DNA of 64,000 bases from the NCBI GenBank assembly GCA_003963225.1, contig RXKB01000002.1, positions 38,868 to 102,867 of the forward strand, given 5' to 3'. Positions 27,001 through 36,638 of the stretch are shown here, piece after piece (the stretch's first letter is position 1; every line of letters begins with the position of its first letter). The notes beneath the pieces are model-generated. The model saw only the letters and a program-made list of their open reading frames with translations. It did no database searches and had not been told where the DNA came from. The translations under genes were made by a program, and so were the position numbers. Source of the DNA: Candidatus Babelota bacterium (GTDB lineage: Bacteria; Babelota; Babeliae; Babelales; Vermiphilaceae).

Positions 27001-27882
27001 ATGAAAAAATACCCAAAAAAGCACATTATTACCTTGTTAATTTTTTGCATTAAATTGTGTAATGCAGCAGAGAGAACATTGTTCAATTTACAAAATTTGC
27101 ATATAGAAGAATTAACAATGCTATCATTCAAAAAAATAAATAGCACTCAAGAAAAAAATAATACTTCGTACAAACAGTACTATAGTGATAGTCAACACAA
27201 CTATATAATGGACGTGTATGAAATCAACGATTTTCTGGATAAACAAGATGAAAAAAACCAAATCTGTTTCGAGTCACCTTTCATTATAGTAACGACAAAA
27301 GACCAATTAAAAGAAAAAGACAACTATAAAAGCCCATTTCCTGATATATCATTTCGTTGTATATCAGAAACGAAAATTACTTTTATAAACACTAAGCCAA
27401 TACTAATTATAATGCCTAATGAATGGTATGTGAACTTAGATGTTTATTTTGTAACAGATTACCTAATAGTATTAGATTGCATATCCGAAAAAATAAATAG
27501 TGCGGTTATAAAAAATACTTGCCCAAAACAAAATCAGCATACTATAATTAATTTTTACCATTGCGATTTTAACCATGATACATTTCCATACAACTATCTT
27601 AAAGATATTATCGATTCTTTTATAAATTATACATCAACAAATAAATCCATTTTAAGTAATTATTCTTCAGAGCACAAAAAAATTGCTGCTAATATAAGAG
27701 AAGAAATTGATCCAACAACTACACCCAAACAAGAATTAAACCTACCAATAATCAAGCCAGATAACAAACCTTCCAACAATGCTTCAGGCTTTCAAAAATA
27801 TATAATACCAGGAATATTGAGCATAATCACTCTAACATTTCTTTATGCATATACGAAGAATAAGTTATTTAGCTTTTTTTAA
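27001..27882 (+). CDS. Secreted, C-terminally membrane-anchored protein of unknown function
   Basis: 293 residues. Signal peptide (MKKYPKKHIITLLIFCIKLCNA), a mainly polar exported domain of about 230 residues, then a C-terminal hydrophobic helix (IIPGILSIITLTFLYAY) followed by a short basic tail. It lies between the two copies of the DciA duplication, so it may have been captured or left behind by that event. The stop codon falls inside the start of copy 2. No family recognised. Confidence 0.65.
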   Translation: MKKYPKKHIITLLIFCIKLCNAAERTLFNLQNLHIEELTMLSFKKINSTQEKNNTSYKQYYSDSQHNYIMDVYEINDFLDKQDEKNQICFESPFIIVTTKDQLKEKDNYKSPFPDISFRCISETKITFINTKPILIIMPNEWYVNLDVYFVTDYLIVLDCISEKINSAVIKNTCPKQNQHTIINFYHCDFNHDTFPYNYLKDIIDSFINYTSTNKSILSNYSSEHKKIAANIREEIDPTTTPKQELNLPIIKPDNKPSNNASGFQKYIIPGILSIITLTFLYAYTKNKLFSFF

Positions 27883-28388
27883 AAGCCTTGCCTATTTTTT
27901 GAAAATGTCTATTCTCAAAAAAAACAAAGGACTCACATGGCAATAACAGAATTGAAGGCAATTATAGATTGTTTACCTTTTTTTAAACATAATTGGAAGT
28001 TTACTTTGCTTGAACAATGGCCTTCAATAATTGGCACACTTAACAACAAAGTAAGTGTTGAAAAAATCACTGACAACAGCGTTGTGCTTGGTGTTGCTGA
28101 TTCTTGCTGGATCCAAGAACTGTATTTACTGTCTCCACTAGTACAATCGCTAATCAACAAATCACTTGATAAACCACGAATACAAAAAATAATATTTAAA
28201 CAAAAAAATTGTTCGTTAAAAAAAAACTTCGAAACAAAAAACACCTTCCCAAAAGAAAAAAGTTCTTCATCAATTTTGCCTTTTTCCAAAAAAGAATCTG
28301 CTGCATTAATTAATATTCAAGATGATGAATTACGCCACTTTTTAACTTTATTTAGAAACCGTTGTTTATCTGGAGCAGATTAAATGAA
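27876..28388 (+). repeat. Segmental duplication, copy 2 (intact)
   Basis: Intact partner of 26597-26914. Contains the full DUF721 gene and the first codon of the following gene. Confidence 0.8.
27937..28383 (+). CDS. DUF721 (DciA-like) protein
   Basis: 148 residues. The N-terminal region LLEQWPSIIGTLNNKV followed by NSVVLGVADSCWIQEL and LSPLVQSLIN has the DUF721 pattern of a WPxIxG motif, then a strand and a W-x-E-L helix. DciA proteins load the replicative helicase in bacteria that lack DnaC; that role here is by family only. The C-terminal third is Lys/Ser rich. The TAA overlaps the ATG of the next gene, so it starts a TPR-murG operon. Confidence 0.75.
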   Translation: MAITELKAIIDCLPFFKHNWKFTLLEQWPSIIGTLNNKVSVEKITDNSVVLGVADSCWIQELYLLSPLVQSLINKSLDKPRIQKIIFKQKNCSLKKNFETKNTFPKEKSSSSILPFSKKESAALINIQDDELRHFLTLFRNRCLSGAD

Positions 28389-30051
28389 CAAAGGAAATAT
28401 AATAGTTGTATGCTTCAGCTACATGTTGCTAAAGACCCACGCTTTGCTGCCTAATAATTTTGCCGTAAGCATTCATCAGTACTGCTGGGGTCATTATAAA
28501 CTATATGAAGGCAATAAAGCTCTTGCATCAAAATTATTCCACAATGCTGGCAATCTACAACCACAATACAATAAATTTACTCTTAGTGGTAAAGTAGAGC
28601 TATTATTTGAAAATCAACAGTACAAAGAAATTATCGCCTTATATCATGAAAATCGTGATTATTTTGAACAAAAAATAATATTAAAAAAAATGTATGCATT
28701 GTCTTTAGAAAAAACAGGTAAAAAAAAAGAATCAGAAACTATTTTTATTGAACTAAACAAACAATGCTCTACCGATACTGAGATTGCATTTTACACTGCC
28801 AATATTTATATAAATAATAAAAATTTGCATAATGCACTCCAAGTTATTGATACCATATTAGCTCATCAGAATACTCATAACAGTTTTATTTTCTATTTCT
28901 TGGAAGCACAAATTTATTTAGACATGGGCAATATTACAGAAGCAAAAAAGGCTGTTGAAAACGCATTGAAATTAAACCCTGCTTTTGATAAAGCATGGCT
29001 TTTGTTTTCATTAGTAGCTGAACAAGAACAGTTGTGGAACAAAGCAATTGAAGGCTATAACACATTTTTGTCATTACAAGAATCTGCAAAAATCAATCAA
29101 CAACTAAAAAGGCACATTTTAGAATTAATGCTTTTACAAGAAAAAGCGGCAAGCTTACATAAAACACCTAATCACTTAGTTGATCGCTTTAATCAAGCGC
29201 TTTCCCATATGCAACATAAAAACTACAAGCAGGCACTTATTTGTATCGAACACTGCGTAAAACAAGAGCTTCACAACAAAACATACGCTTTATTAAAAAT
29301 TGAAGCATTATTACATGTTAAAGAATACAAGCAGCTTGCAGATTACTTTACAATTCTTTTAAATCAAGACAATCCCCAAAACTATTGGTATTTGATGATT
29401 GATTATATTGTAAAAAAAGAAAAAAACTTTCTGCCTTATGCGGTTTCTTTATTAGAACATCTTGGTAACAAGACTAACACCACCCCTTTCCTTTATCTTG
29501 CTCATATATATATACAAGATAAACAGTGGGAAAATGCTCAAAAAATTCTTAAGCAACTCTCTGTTTTTTTAAAAGATACCCCGCTTGCATGTACTGTTAA
29601 TCACCAACTTGCACTCATATATTTTATACAAGAACAATATAACTTAACAATTCAAACATTGAAAAATAATATTGAAAATTTTCCAAACCATATTTGCTCA
29701 TTAAATTTGCTAGCAAATGCCTATCTTGAGACAAAGAATATATTAAAAGCTGCAAAAATAATTGCAAAAGCACGAGTCATTGATACAAAAAATCCTCATT
29801 TAATGGACACGCATGCAGCTATTTTATTTGAACAGATGCAATACAAGCAGGCAAAAGATTTACTGACTAAAGCACTTGCTTTTGCACCAAATGATGCAAC
29901 AATTATACTACATCTTGCACAGATTGCACATCAAGAAGGCAACCTTGTGCATGCACAAGAACTATTAAAAAAAGCTAAAAAAGAGGCTTTTTATGACCAT
30001 GAACATCGCATGGCAGAAAAACTATATAATGCGTGGTTTCCCAGGCAATAA
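28384..30051 (+). CDS. Exported TPR-repeat protein
   Basis: 555 residues. An N-terminal hydrophobic stretch (IIVVCFSYMLLKTHA) is followed by about twelve tetratricopeptide-type units. Clear examples are AKKAVENALKLNPAFDKAWL, AKDLLTKALAFAPNDATIIL and AHQEGNLVHAQELLKKAKKE. TPR arrays hold protein partners. It is translationally coupled to the DUF721 gene (TAAATG) and overlaps murG at its 3' end by up to 59 bases, so it may assist envelope assembly. Confidence 0.82.
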   Translation: MNKGNIIVVCFSYMLLKTHALLPNNFAVSIHQYCWGHYKLYEGNKALASKLFHNAGNLQPQYNKFTLSGKVELLFENQQYKEIIALYHENRDYFEQKIILKKMYALSLEKTGKKKESETIFIELNKQCSTDTEIAFYTANIYINNKNLHNALQVIDTILAHQNTHNSFIFYFLEAQIYLDMGNITEAKKAVENALKLNPAFDKAWLLFSLVAEQEQLWNKAIEGYNTFLSLQESAKINQQLKRHILELMLLQEKAASLHKTPNHLVDRFNQALSHMQHKNYKQALICIEHCVKQELHNKTYALLKIEALLHVKEYKQLADYFTILLNQDNPQNYWYLMIDYIVKKEKNFLPYAVSLLEHLGNKTNTTPFLYLAHIYIQDKQWENAQKILKQLSVFLKDTPLACTVNHQLALIYFIQEQYNLTIQTLKNNIENFPNHICSLNLLANAYLETKNILKAAKIIAKARVIDTKNPHLMDTHAAILFEQMQYKQAKDLLTKALAFAPNDATIILHLAQIAHQEGNLVHAQELLKKAKKEAFYDHEHRMAEKLYNAWFPRQ

Positions 30052-31090
30052 TCATATCCCAAAAACTATTGTATTTGCAGCAGGAAAATCTGGAGGACAT
30101 ATTGTACCATGCATTACGCTTGCAAAAAATCAAAAAAATATCCATAAAAAAACAAAAAATATTTTTTTTACCACCACTGCAACTTTAGACAATACCATTA
30201 TTGCAAACAATATAGACATTATCGACATACATAAAACAATTCCGTTAACAAAGCTACCGCAAACATGGTCAGAATATATACCGTTTACCTGGCATTTAAT
30301 AAGCTCATTTTTCACGGCATTGTATACCATGTATACGACTAAACCTGATTATATTGTTTCAACTGGTGGCCTTGTGTCACTGCCTGTGTGTCTTGCTGGT
30401 TATTTTTTGAATATACCAATTCATTTATACGAATTAAATGCTATACCAGGCAACGCGATTAGCACATTAGCACAGTTGGCAGATGAAATACATTGCTGTT
30501 TTTATGGGCTTGAATCTTATCTTCCTGCAAAAAAAATAGTGCATACAAATTATCCCATTCGTTACAGCAATCAACAGATTAACACAAATCGAATGGAAGC
30601 CAGAGCAGCTTTGCATTTAAATCCACAAAAACCAACCATTACTATTTTAGGCGGATCGCAAGGATCTCAATTTATTAATAATATTATGGGCCAAGTACTG
30701 TCTATTGATCCTGCATACTGGAAAAACATACAAATTATTCATCAAACAGGACATCTGCAAGTAGAAGAAGTACAAAAACTGTATGAAACAAATGGGATAT
30801 CTGCTTATGTATTTGATTATAATCCTCAGCTAAGTGATATGTATGCAGCAGCTGATGTAATCATTGCACGTGCGGGCGCAGGAAGCATTTTTGAGGCAGA
30901 TGCATTTAAAAAGCCTTGTATATTAATTCCCCTTGAAACTGCAGCTACTGATCATCAGCTGTACAATGCAAGATCAATGGTGCAAAATAACAAATCATTT
31001 TTATGCCTTAGACAACATGAGCTTTTAGAAAACCCAATTGTATTAAGTCATGCAATAAAAGAAATAATAACAAAGGAGCAATCAAAGTGA
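29993..31090 (+). CDS. murG: UDP-N-acetylglucosamine--undecaprenyl-pyrophosphoryl-muramoylpentapeptide transferase
   Basis: A GT28 glycosyltransferase that makes lipid II on the inner leaflet. Visible are GKSGGHIVPC (the G-loop, usually GGTGGHxxP), STGGLVSLPVCLAG, the ELNAIPGNA block, GGSQGSQFINN, and a C-terminal ARAGAGSIFEADAFKKPCIL, with DHQLYNA. The ATG at 29993 has GAGG five bases upstream and gives a 59-base overlap with the TPR gene; an ATG at 30029 is a possible shorter start. murG is usually in the mra cluster, but none of that cluster is near. Confidence 0.92.
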   Translation: MTMNIAWQKNYIMRGFPGNNHIPKTIVFAAGKSGGHIVPCITLAKNQKNIHKKTKNIFFTTTATLDNTIIANNIDIIDIHKTIPLTKLPQTWSEYIPFTWHLISSFFTALYTMYTTKPDYIVSTGGLVSLPVCLAGYFLNIPIHLYELNAIPGNAISTLAQLADEIHCCFYGLESYLPAKKIVHTNYPIRYSNQQINTNRMEARAALHLNPQKPTITILGGSQGSQFINNIMGQVLSIDPAYWKNIQIIHQTGHLQVEEVQKLYETNGISAYVFDYNPQLSDMYAAADVIIARAGAGSIFEADAFKKPCILIPLETAATDHQLYNARSMVQNNKSFLCLRQHELLENPIVLSHAIKEIITKEQSK

Positions 31091-31557
31091 ATAAAAAAAT
31101 ATTATTTTTTGTAGGAATTTTTATTATCCAATATTATACTGCACGATATCCTGGCATACGCATGGCACAAGATCCTACTCCAAAACAGATTACAGTCATC
31201 AACACCAGCGACCAAAAAATATTTGTACGACTAAAACCTACTCATGTACACCCTGCCTGTGCATCATGCGATAATATGGCTAATAATCAAGAAGAAGTAG
31301 ACGATTGCTGCAAAAGTATAAAAATTGTTGAATACTGCATTCCTGCAGAAAGTGCTCAAATTATCAATCTGAGCACCATAAACGTTGGCTTACCTGATGA
31401 CAATAAAAAGCATCCAGAATATTTAGATTTTACTGGTATATTGTATGCAAAAATATATAATGCAAAACGAACCAATTATGCTTATATTACTTTAAAAAAT
31501 AATGCTGCATATACTATTGGATCTTCGGCCAATAGTATTGCAGTAAATGCACAATAA
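31087..31557 (+). CDS. Secreted Cys-rich protein of unknown function
   Basis: 156 residues from a GTG that overlaps the murG stop (GTGA) and follows AAGGAG. Signal peptide MNKKILFFVGIFIIQYYTA, then a beta-rich domain with Cys residues at CASC, DDCC and EYC, suggesting disulfide bonding outside the cytoplasm. It is the last gene of the operon; a bidirectional terminator follows. Confidence 0.65.
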   Translation: MNKKILFFVGIFIIQYYTARYPGIRMAQDPTPKQITVINTSDQKIFVRLKPTHVHPACASCDNMANNQEEVDDCCKSIKIVEYCIPAESAQIINLSTINVGLPDDNKKHPEYLDFTGILYAKIYNAKRTNYAYITLKNNAAYTIGSSANSIAVNAQ

Positions 31558-31566
31558 AAGACATAT

Positions 31567-31610
31567 AAAAAAAAGAGAGCTCTAACAAAAGTACAAGCTC
31601 TCTTTTTTTT
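31567..31610. terminator. Bidirectional terminator between convergent genes
   Basis: A perfect 15-bp inverted repeat, AAAAAAAAGAGAGCT (31567-31581) with AGCTCTCTTTTTTTT (31596-31610). It carries a T run at the 3' side on both strands. Confidence 0.92.
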
Positions 31611-31627
31611 ATAAATTACGCTTTACT

Positions 31628-33127
31628 TTACTGAATAAGACAGTTTAACCGATCTCCACCTTTAGTAATTATATAGCCGTATTGGGCTATTTGTTCTTGA
31701 TGATTTGGTTGCTCTTCAAAAACTTGCATGTTGTTAGGAACTTCTTGTATACAAACTTTTTTTAAATATTGCTCTCTATTTTGGTCAAACAAATGTCTTC
31801 TTAAATCTTGTGTATCAGCATTAACAATACGATTTTCATGCTGAAAAGGAAGCTTAGCACTATTACACTTTAGTGAACCTCCTGGTAAAGGTAAAACGGG
31901 ATACTTACCTTCTTTTTCATCATACAATACAATGAACTTTTTGGAAGAATATATTAAAGTATATCTTGTTAAAGCAAACGGATCATACATTGTATACCTT
32001 GCCTCTGAGGCTGATAATGTAGGCAATTTATACTCATATTGCTCTTTACCATTATAAATTATAATATAATGGTTTTCTTTATAGTCTATGATTTCATATA
32101 TTTTTTGATAACCACCTTCTCTACAAAAAACACTTCTAACCATAGAATATTTTTTGTTTTTATCATTAAAGAATCTTGCGCAATCCAAATAGTAGCGATC
32201 AAGCATTAAATAAGGAAAAACTGGTAAATCGGAGCCATCTTTTTCCAGAGCAATGTATGAATCAAAATAAAATTTTTTAATATAAATAGAATTTTTGTCT
32301 GATAATTTTTTTAAAGAACTTGACCTAAAAGTAGTCTCCTTAATAATATTATAATCCTGTAATTTTTGAATAACGTATCTATCTATCAGTGTTAAATTGT
32401 GCTCTGTTAATTCTTCTTGCTTGCAATCTATTAAATCAATAATCCAATTAAGGCCTCGTGGTTTAATAGTTCCTACGCCAGGTAAATATATAGAAAACTC
32501 ACTAAGCCTATGTCCAGATTCTTGATCAAGATAAAGTGTCTTGTTGTTTTTTTTACCATGACAAGCATGCTCAAAAATTTTATATACGATTTCAAAAGGC
32601 ACATCTTTCTTAGCTCCCCATAATTGACAAAAAGATGCAATATCCAGTATGGTAAAATTACTTGTGATTAAATATTGAACATGGTGATCATTAAGGTTAT
32701 ACTTATTTTTTATTACATTAAAATTGCTTAAATTATGTAAACAACAAGTTACTGAATCAAGATTTGTTACGATAGGCTTTGGACTATACAATACATCATT
32801 GCCATAATATTTTAACACATCCTGAAAAATAACCGCCAAAAGCTCAAAAGGCAACCCTGTTCCAGTAGCTTTTTTATCATTTGAATCGATCGTCTTAAAC
32901 CATTGACATAATAGTATACCCAAAAAAGCAGTTAAATTATGTTTTATTAATAAGTTTTGACTTGTGTGATCAAGATTATATATCTTTGTTAAAAAAGAAA
33001 TAAAGCGATTGTCATTATTTGCAGCAAAAGTAAATTCTTTATTTGGTAATCGCTTATGCATACCATATAGGTACTCTGTAAAAAAAGCAGTAGTTACTAA
33101 TAAAGTCACCCAAGTGCGCGTGCTCAT
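31628..33127 (-). CDS. Secreted protein of unknown function, member of a local decaying family
   Basis: 499 residues with a signal-like N-terminus (WVTLLVTTAFFTEYLYG). Landmarks are EFTFAANNDNRFISFL near the N-terminus, LLCQWFKTID, GLPFELLAVIFQDVL, and a short motif at the C-terminus, ITKGGDRLNCLIQ. Pieces similar to all of these lie in the degenerate region 33502-34356, on the same strand. The helical F-box-like short motif PFELLAVIFQ is suggestive, but I do not claim a domain. Confidence 0.65.
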   Translation of the reverse strand: MSTRTWVTLLVTTAFFTEYLYGMHKRLPNKEFTFAANNDNRFISFLTKIYNLDHTSQNLLIKHNLTAFLGILLCQWFKTIDSNDKKATGTGLPFELLAVIFQDVLKYYGNDVLYSPKPIVTNLDSVTCCLHNLSNFNVIKNKYNLNDHHVQYLITSNFTILDIASFCQLWGAKKDVPFEIVYKIFEHACHGKKNNKTLYLDQESGHRLSEFSIYLPGVGTIKPRGLNWIIDLIDCKQEELTEHNLTLIDRYVIQKLQDYNIIKETTFRSSSLKKLSDKNSIYIKKFYFDSYIALEKDGSDLPVFPYLMLDRYYLDCARFFNDKNKKYSMVRSVFCREGGYQKIYEIIDYKENHYIIIYNGKEQYEYKLPTLSASEARYTMYDPFALTRYTLIYSSKKFIVLYDEKEGKYPVLPLPGGSLKCNSAKLPFQHENRIVNADTQDLRRHLFDQNREQYLKKVCIQEVPNNMQVFEEQPNHQEQIAQYGYIITKGGDRLNCLIQ

Positions 33128-33501
33128 ATAAATCTTTGCAATTAAATAAAAAAATTATTAAAGCAATATTTTAATAAAAAATTATTCATATTGCAACAAT
33201 AAAAAAATCCGCAAACAAATAGGGAAAAATTTATAGGCAAAAATATGCAGAAGAGTATTAGAAATGCGATTCCTCATACTAAATTCACTTAATAGAAATT
33301 TAATCAATAACCGCTTCCAGCTATTTTCTGTTGATTATTTGTTTAGCTTTCAAATGAAGTAAACTATTACAGATAAAAATGCTCCTTCGGTGTTTTCTTG
33401 ACCCATCAAGTTCATCTTAGAGCATTTTATGTTTTTTTCAGTTGACTTATTGCATAAATAAACGTTTTTTATTCATTGTAGTTTGGCAAGTATGTTATTT
33501 T
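33128..33501. other. Intergenic region of 374 bases with a folded element
   Basis: No convincing gene. AAAATGCTC (33377-33385) pairs with GAGCATTTT (33421-33429), enclosing a smaller hairpin CTTGA-CCCA-TCAAG (33398-33411). A T-rich stretch (TTTTTTTC) lies just after the outer stem on the plus strand. It could be a terminator-like or small RNA fold. The rest is very AT-rich. Confidence 0.4.
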
Positions 33502-33901
33502 TTAAAGAATAACACAATTTATTCTATCTCCGTTTTTGGTAACTTGATACACTGAAGAATTTCCCTGGTCTTTTAATGAAAGCCTGTAGATGTTACGAAT
33601 TAAGATATACTGATTGATGTTAAAATTTTTATCTTCCTTCAATAGATGATGAATCAATTTTTGGACTACTGATGCTGTAGAAAATTCTGGCATTAAATTA
33701 GCAGTTATTTGACTGTGGGGTAATGTATTTTGAGTAATATATTTTTTTTAAATCGTCATTTAAAGCTATCTCGCTAAAATTAAGCTCTTGATGGCTATCA
33801 TAAACAACAATACTAAAATTTGTGTTTTTTGATGCTCTAATAGATGTAATAATTAATATTATAAACAATATTTTATTTTTTATAGGTATTTCTACGTACA
33901 T
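33502..33901 (-). pseudogene. Frameshifted secreted protein related to 31628-33127
   Basis: Two reading frames join into one plausible protein if one A is removed from an A8 run at about 33744-33751. The joined form has an N-terminal signal segment (ILFIILIITSIRAS), a helical middle and the C-terminal motif VTKNGDRINCVIL that matches the end of the 499-residue protein. As it stands the frame stops at 33698. A pseudogene, a sequencing error, or slippage-based recoding on A8 are all possible. Confidence 0.55.
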
Positions 33902-34356
33902 ATTGTTTAATTGTTTCCACGATTTTTCATCAATAAAATAAAAAAATCATCAGAGGCAAGATAACTAAAAATCTTAATAAAAAGCTGAAAAGGTAGTGTT
34001 ATGAAATTGTTAGGCGCTGAATATACATTTTTGCCTGTTTGTTCCATCATAATCATACAACCATTGACACAATACTTGCAAATAAGAACTTTTTAACCGT
34101 TAATTGCATAATATATTACGCTCAAAACCACTAATATTCGATCCTGAGTTTTGATATTTTTTTGAAAAAAATCTATTAAATTCCTATTGTTTGTACAAAA
34201 AGTTAATTCTGTAAGATGCATAATAGGGGGGTACAAATCAACAGCAACCTGTTCCCAATTAATAGGATTATTCCAGTCAAGCTGATTTTGCATGACTTTT
34301 ATAGGCAAGATCATTAATTGAGCAGAAAATACGAATAACAAATAAAATATAGTCAT
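33902..34356 (-). pseudogene. Decayed paralog of the 31628-33127 protein
   Basis: An 87-codon frame (34093-34356) starts with a signal segment and contains ELTFCTNNRNLIDFFQK, which resembles EFTFAANNDNRFISFL of the 499-residue protein. Further similarity continues after its stop in other frames: SYLQVLCQWLYDYDG against FLGILLCQWFKTIDS, then TLPFQLFIKIFSYL against GLPFELLAVIFQDVL. At least two frame changes separate them. This is a gene remnant. Confidence 0.6.
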
Positions 34357-34431
34357 TTTTTCCTAAAAAATTATTTAAAATAATTATACATGATAAATAG
34401 TAAACTTAGAAAAATATACTATTTAGTAAAT

Positions 34432-36297
34432 TTACTGTACAATTAAAATAGCATTGTCATAATTGTTTGTGTACTGACCGGTCCATTTGTCTATATATTT
34501 TTTTGTTAACAAACGATCATAATAAAAAATTGATTTTGAAGACGTCAAACAATTGTATATATCACGCCAAATTGGCAATGCCGTATGCATAGGGAAAATA
34601 TGTTTTCCCATAGATCTGTTGTCATCACAGCCAATATAAATGCCAGTCGTATACGATGGCGACGAACCTACAAACCAACAGGTTCTTGCATCGTTTGTAG
34701 TGCCAGTTTTGCCAATAATTTCTGTTGCACACGATTGTTTATATACTTTTTTACATGCATATTGCAAAACTGCATTGACTTGTGAAGCAACAGACAAAGA
34801 ACAAAAACGCACAGGCTGCATATGTTCATGCCGCCATATTTTAATGTTATTTGCATCTTTAATCCATTCTACAAAATATGGCTCCACCAAAAGCCCGCCA
34901 TTTGCAAACACGTTGAACGCTTTTACGACCTGTTTAAGTGTTACATCAATACAACCAAGAGCAAGCGAAGGATAGAAAGGAATATCATTGCCAAGACCTG
35001 CCATTTTTAACAGGTCAGCAACATAACCAATTCCAATAGCAAGCAACAGTTTAATCGCGACTATATTATTAGAATGGGCAAGCGCGTAGGCAAATGTCAT
35101 ATACCCATAATGTTTTTTATTATAATTTTTTGGTGACCACACAACACCGTTAGATGTAAAAGTATACGGCGCATCTAATTCTAACTGATTAAATGAATAC
35201 CCTTTTTGTATAGCTGCTGCATAAATAAATGGTTTTATAGTGGACCCCATCTGTTTTTTGGCCATTAATGGTCTATTAAATTGGGAAACTGTATATTTAT
35301 ACCCGCCAACCAATGCTTTAATTTTGCCCGTTTCGACAGCAATAGTAAGAAGCCCCCCATCAATTGGCATTGTCAATTCTTTTTGCAGTTTTTCAACATG
35401 AGCCACAAAAACATGTTGTGCATGCTCTTGCATCGCTTTATTAAACGTTGTTTGAATGGTATACCCACCATGGTACAAATCTTTAATTCTACTATTAGCA
35501 CATGCTGCTTGCACCATGTTTTTAATATATACTATATGCTCATCGTGATGCGCAGAAAAAACCGTTATAGTATTGACAAGCGCTTCATCATATTGTGTTT
35601 GAGTAATAAAATGACAATCGCGCATTGCTTGTAAAACTACTTTTTTTCTTTGCTGTGCATGCTCTAATGAATATAAAGGACAATAATAAGAAGGAGAGCG
35701 TACAACTCCTGCTAATAAAGCTGCTTGATCATAAGTAAGTTTGTCAACTGATATATCCCAAAGACCTTTGGCAATAGCCCCAATACCATACATGCCCCCA
35801 CCAAAATATACATTATTAAGATAAGCTTCTAAAATCTGCTGTTTAGAAAAAAATAGTTCAATAATAATCGTATACCAAAGCTCTACACATTTACGCCAGT
35901 ATGTTTTTTTATTATGTAAAAAAAGCAAACGAACTAGCTGTTGGGTAATAGTGCTGGCGCCTTGTGCCTTTTTAAACTGCTTGAGATTAACCCAAATAGA
36001 ACGTATAATTCCCCTCCATGAGAACCCAACATGTTCAAAAAATTGACGATCTTCTACCGCTAAAAAAGCCTGCCAAACAATGGGTGGTACTTGATCAAAC
36101 GCAACAGGAATATGTTGCTTGACTGCAAAAGTACACAAGGTATTTCCTTGATCATCAAGCACACGTGAAGGTTGCCCCTGATACGTTGTTGAAAAAACTG
36201 CAAAATCAAAAGAAAGATCCCAACACAACCGCATGGTAATGCCAACGCACAAACCAATTGTCAACAAAAAAAAGATGTAAAAAATAGTACGTATCAC
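34432..36297 (-). CDS. Class A penicillin-binding protein (PBP1A type)
   Basis: 621 residues with both enzymes for building the wall: an N-terminal membrane helix, a GT51 glycosyltransferase domain (about 60-220, catalytic E82 in AVEDRQFFEH, then GASTITQQLVR), and a transpeptidase domain with S352-T-I-K, S409-N-N and K530-T-G. All catalytic motifs are intact. It polymerises and crosslinks peptidoglycan outside the membrane. The start is a GTG at 36297 with a weak ribosome site. Together with murG and uppS it implies a working peptidoglycan pathway. Confidence 0.92.
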   Translation of the reverse strand: MIRTIFYIFFLLTIGLCVGITMRLCWDLSFDFAVFSTTYQGQPSRVLDDQGNTLCTFAVKQHIPVAFDQVPPIVWQAFLAVEDRQFFEHVGFSWRGIIRSIWVNLKQFKKAQGASTITQQLVRLLFLHNKKTYWRKCVELWYTIIIELFFSKQQILEAYLNNVYFGGGMYGIGAIAKGLWDISVDKLTYDQAALLAGVVRSPSYYCPLYSLEHAQQRKKVVLQAMRDCHFITQTQYDEALVNTITVFSAHHDEHIVYIKNMVQAACANSRIKDLYHGGYTIQTTFNKAMQEHAQHVFVAHVEKLQKELTMPIDGGLLTIAVETGKIKALVGGYKYTVSQFNRPLMAKKQMGSTIKPFIYAAAIQKGYSFNQLELDAPYTFTSNGVVWSPKNYNKKHYGYMTFAYALAHSNNIVAIKLLLAIGIGYVADLLKMAGLGNDIPFYPSLALGCIDVTLKQVVKAFNVFANGGLLVEPYFVEWIKDANNIKIWRHEHMQPVRFCSLSVASQVNAVLQYACKKVYKQSCATEIIGKTGTTNDARTCWFVGSSPSYTTGIYIGCDDNRSMGKHIFPMHTALPIWRDIYNCLTSSKSIFYYDRLLTKKYIDKWTGQYTNNYDNAILIVQ

Positions 36298-36638
36298 CGC
36301 TGCCCGTGTTAAATATGCTTATCTTTAGAAATACATGCTAAAACCATTTTTAGCAAAACAAAATCGTAAAACAATTGCCAATATAACAAAACATGCAATT
36401 CCCTTTGCAACTGTTGTTGAATTAATAAAGCTTGCGCTGCCCCGTTTTCCTCCTGCAGGCTGTGGTTCTATCTATAGATGGCGTTATTTTTTTATTATTA
36501 TTGCTAGACGTCCTGTCTCTTGTTTCTTCTAATCCGTCAAGATTTTCGGACAGAGTAGCCTAAACAATTTAATATTATTCATCACATCACCATTGAAAAA
36601 ACAGTTTTTCTATGCTGTATTTATTATTAATTATACTG
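36298..36638. other. Intergenic stretch, only a small hairpin seen
   Basis: 341 bases between two minus-strand genes. TGCTAAAA (36336-36343) pairs with TTTTAGCA (36348-36355). A plus-strand frame of 65 codons (36335-36532) has no ribosome site and an unlikely composition, so it is not called. Confidence 0.4.

Noticed and set aside
35281..35634. Plus-strand 117-codon frame
   Set aside because: Antisense to the PBP gene, whose catalytic motifs are all present.
36335..36532. Plus-strand 65-codon frame upstream of the class A PBP gene
   Set aside because: No ribosome site, no signal or domain, odd composition (Pro/Arg/Phe end); likely chance.
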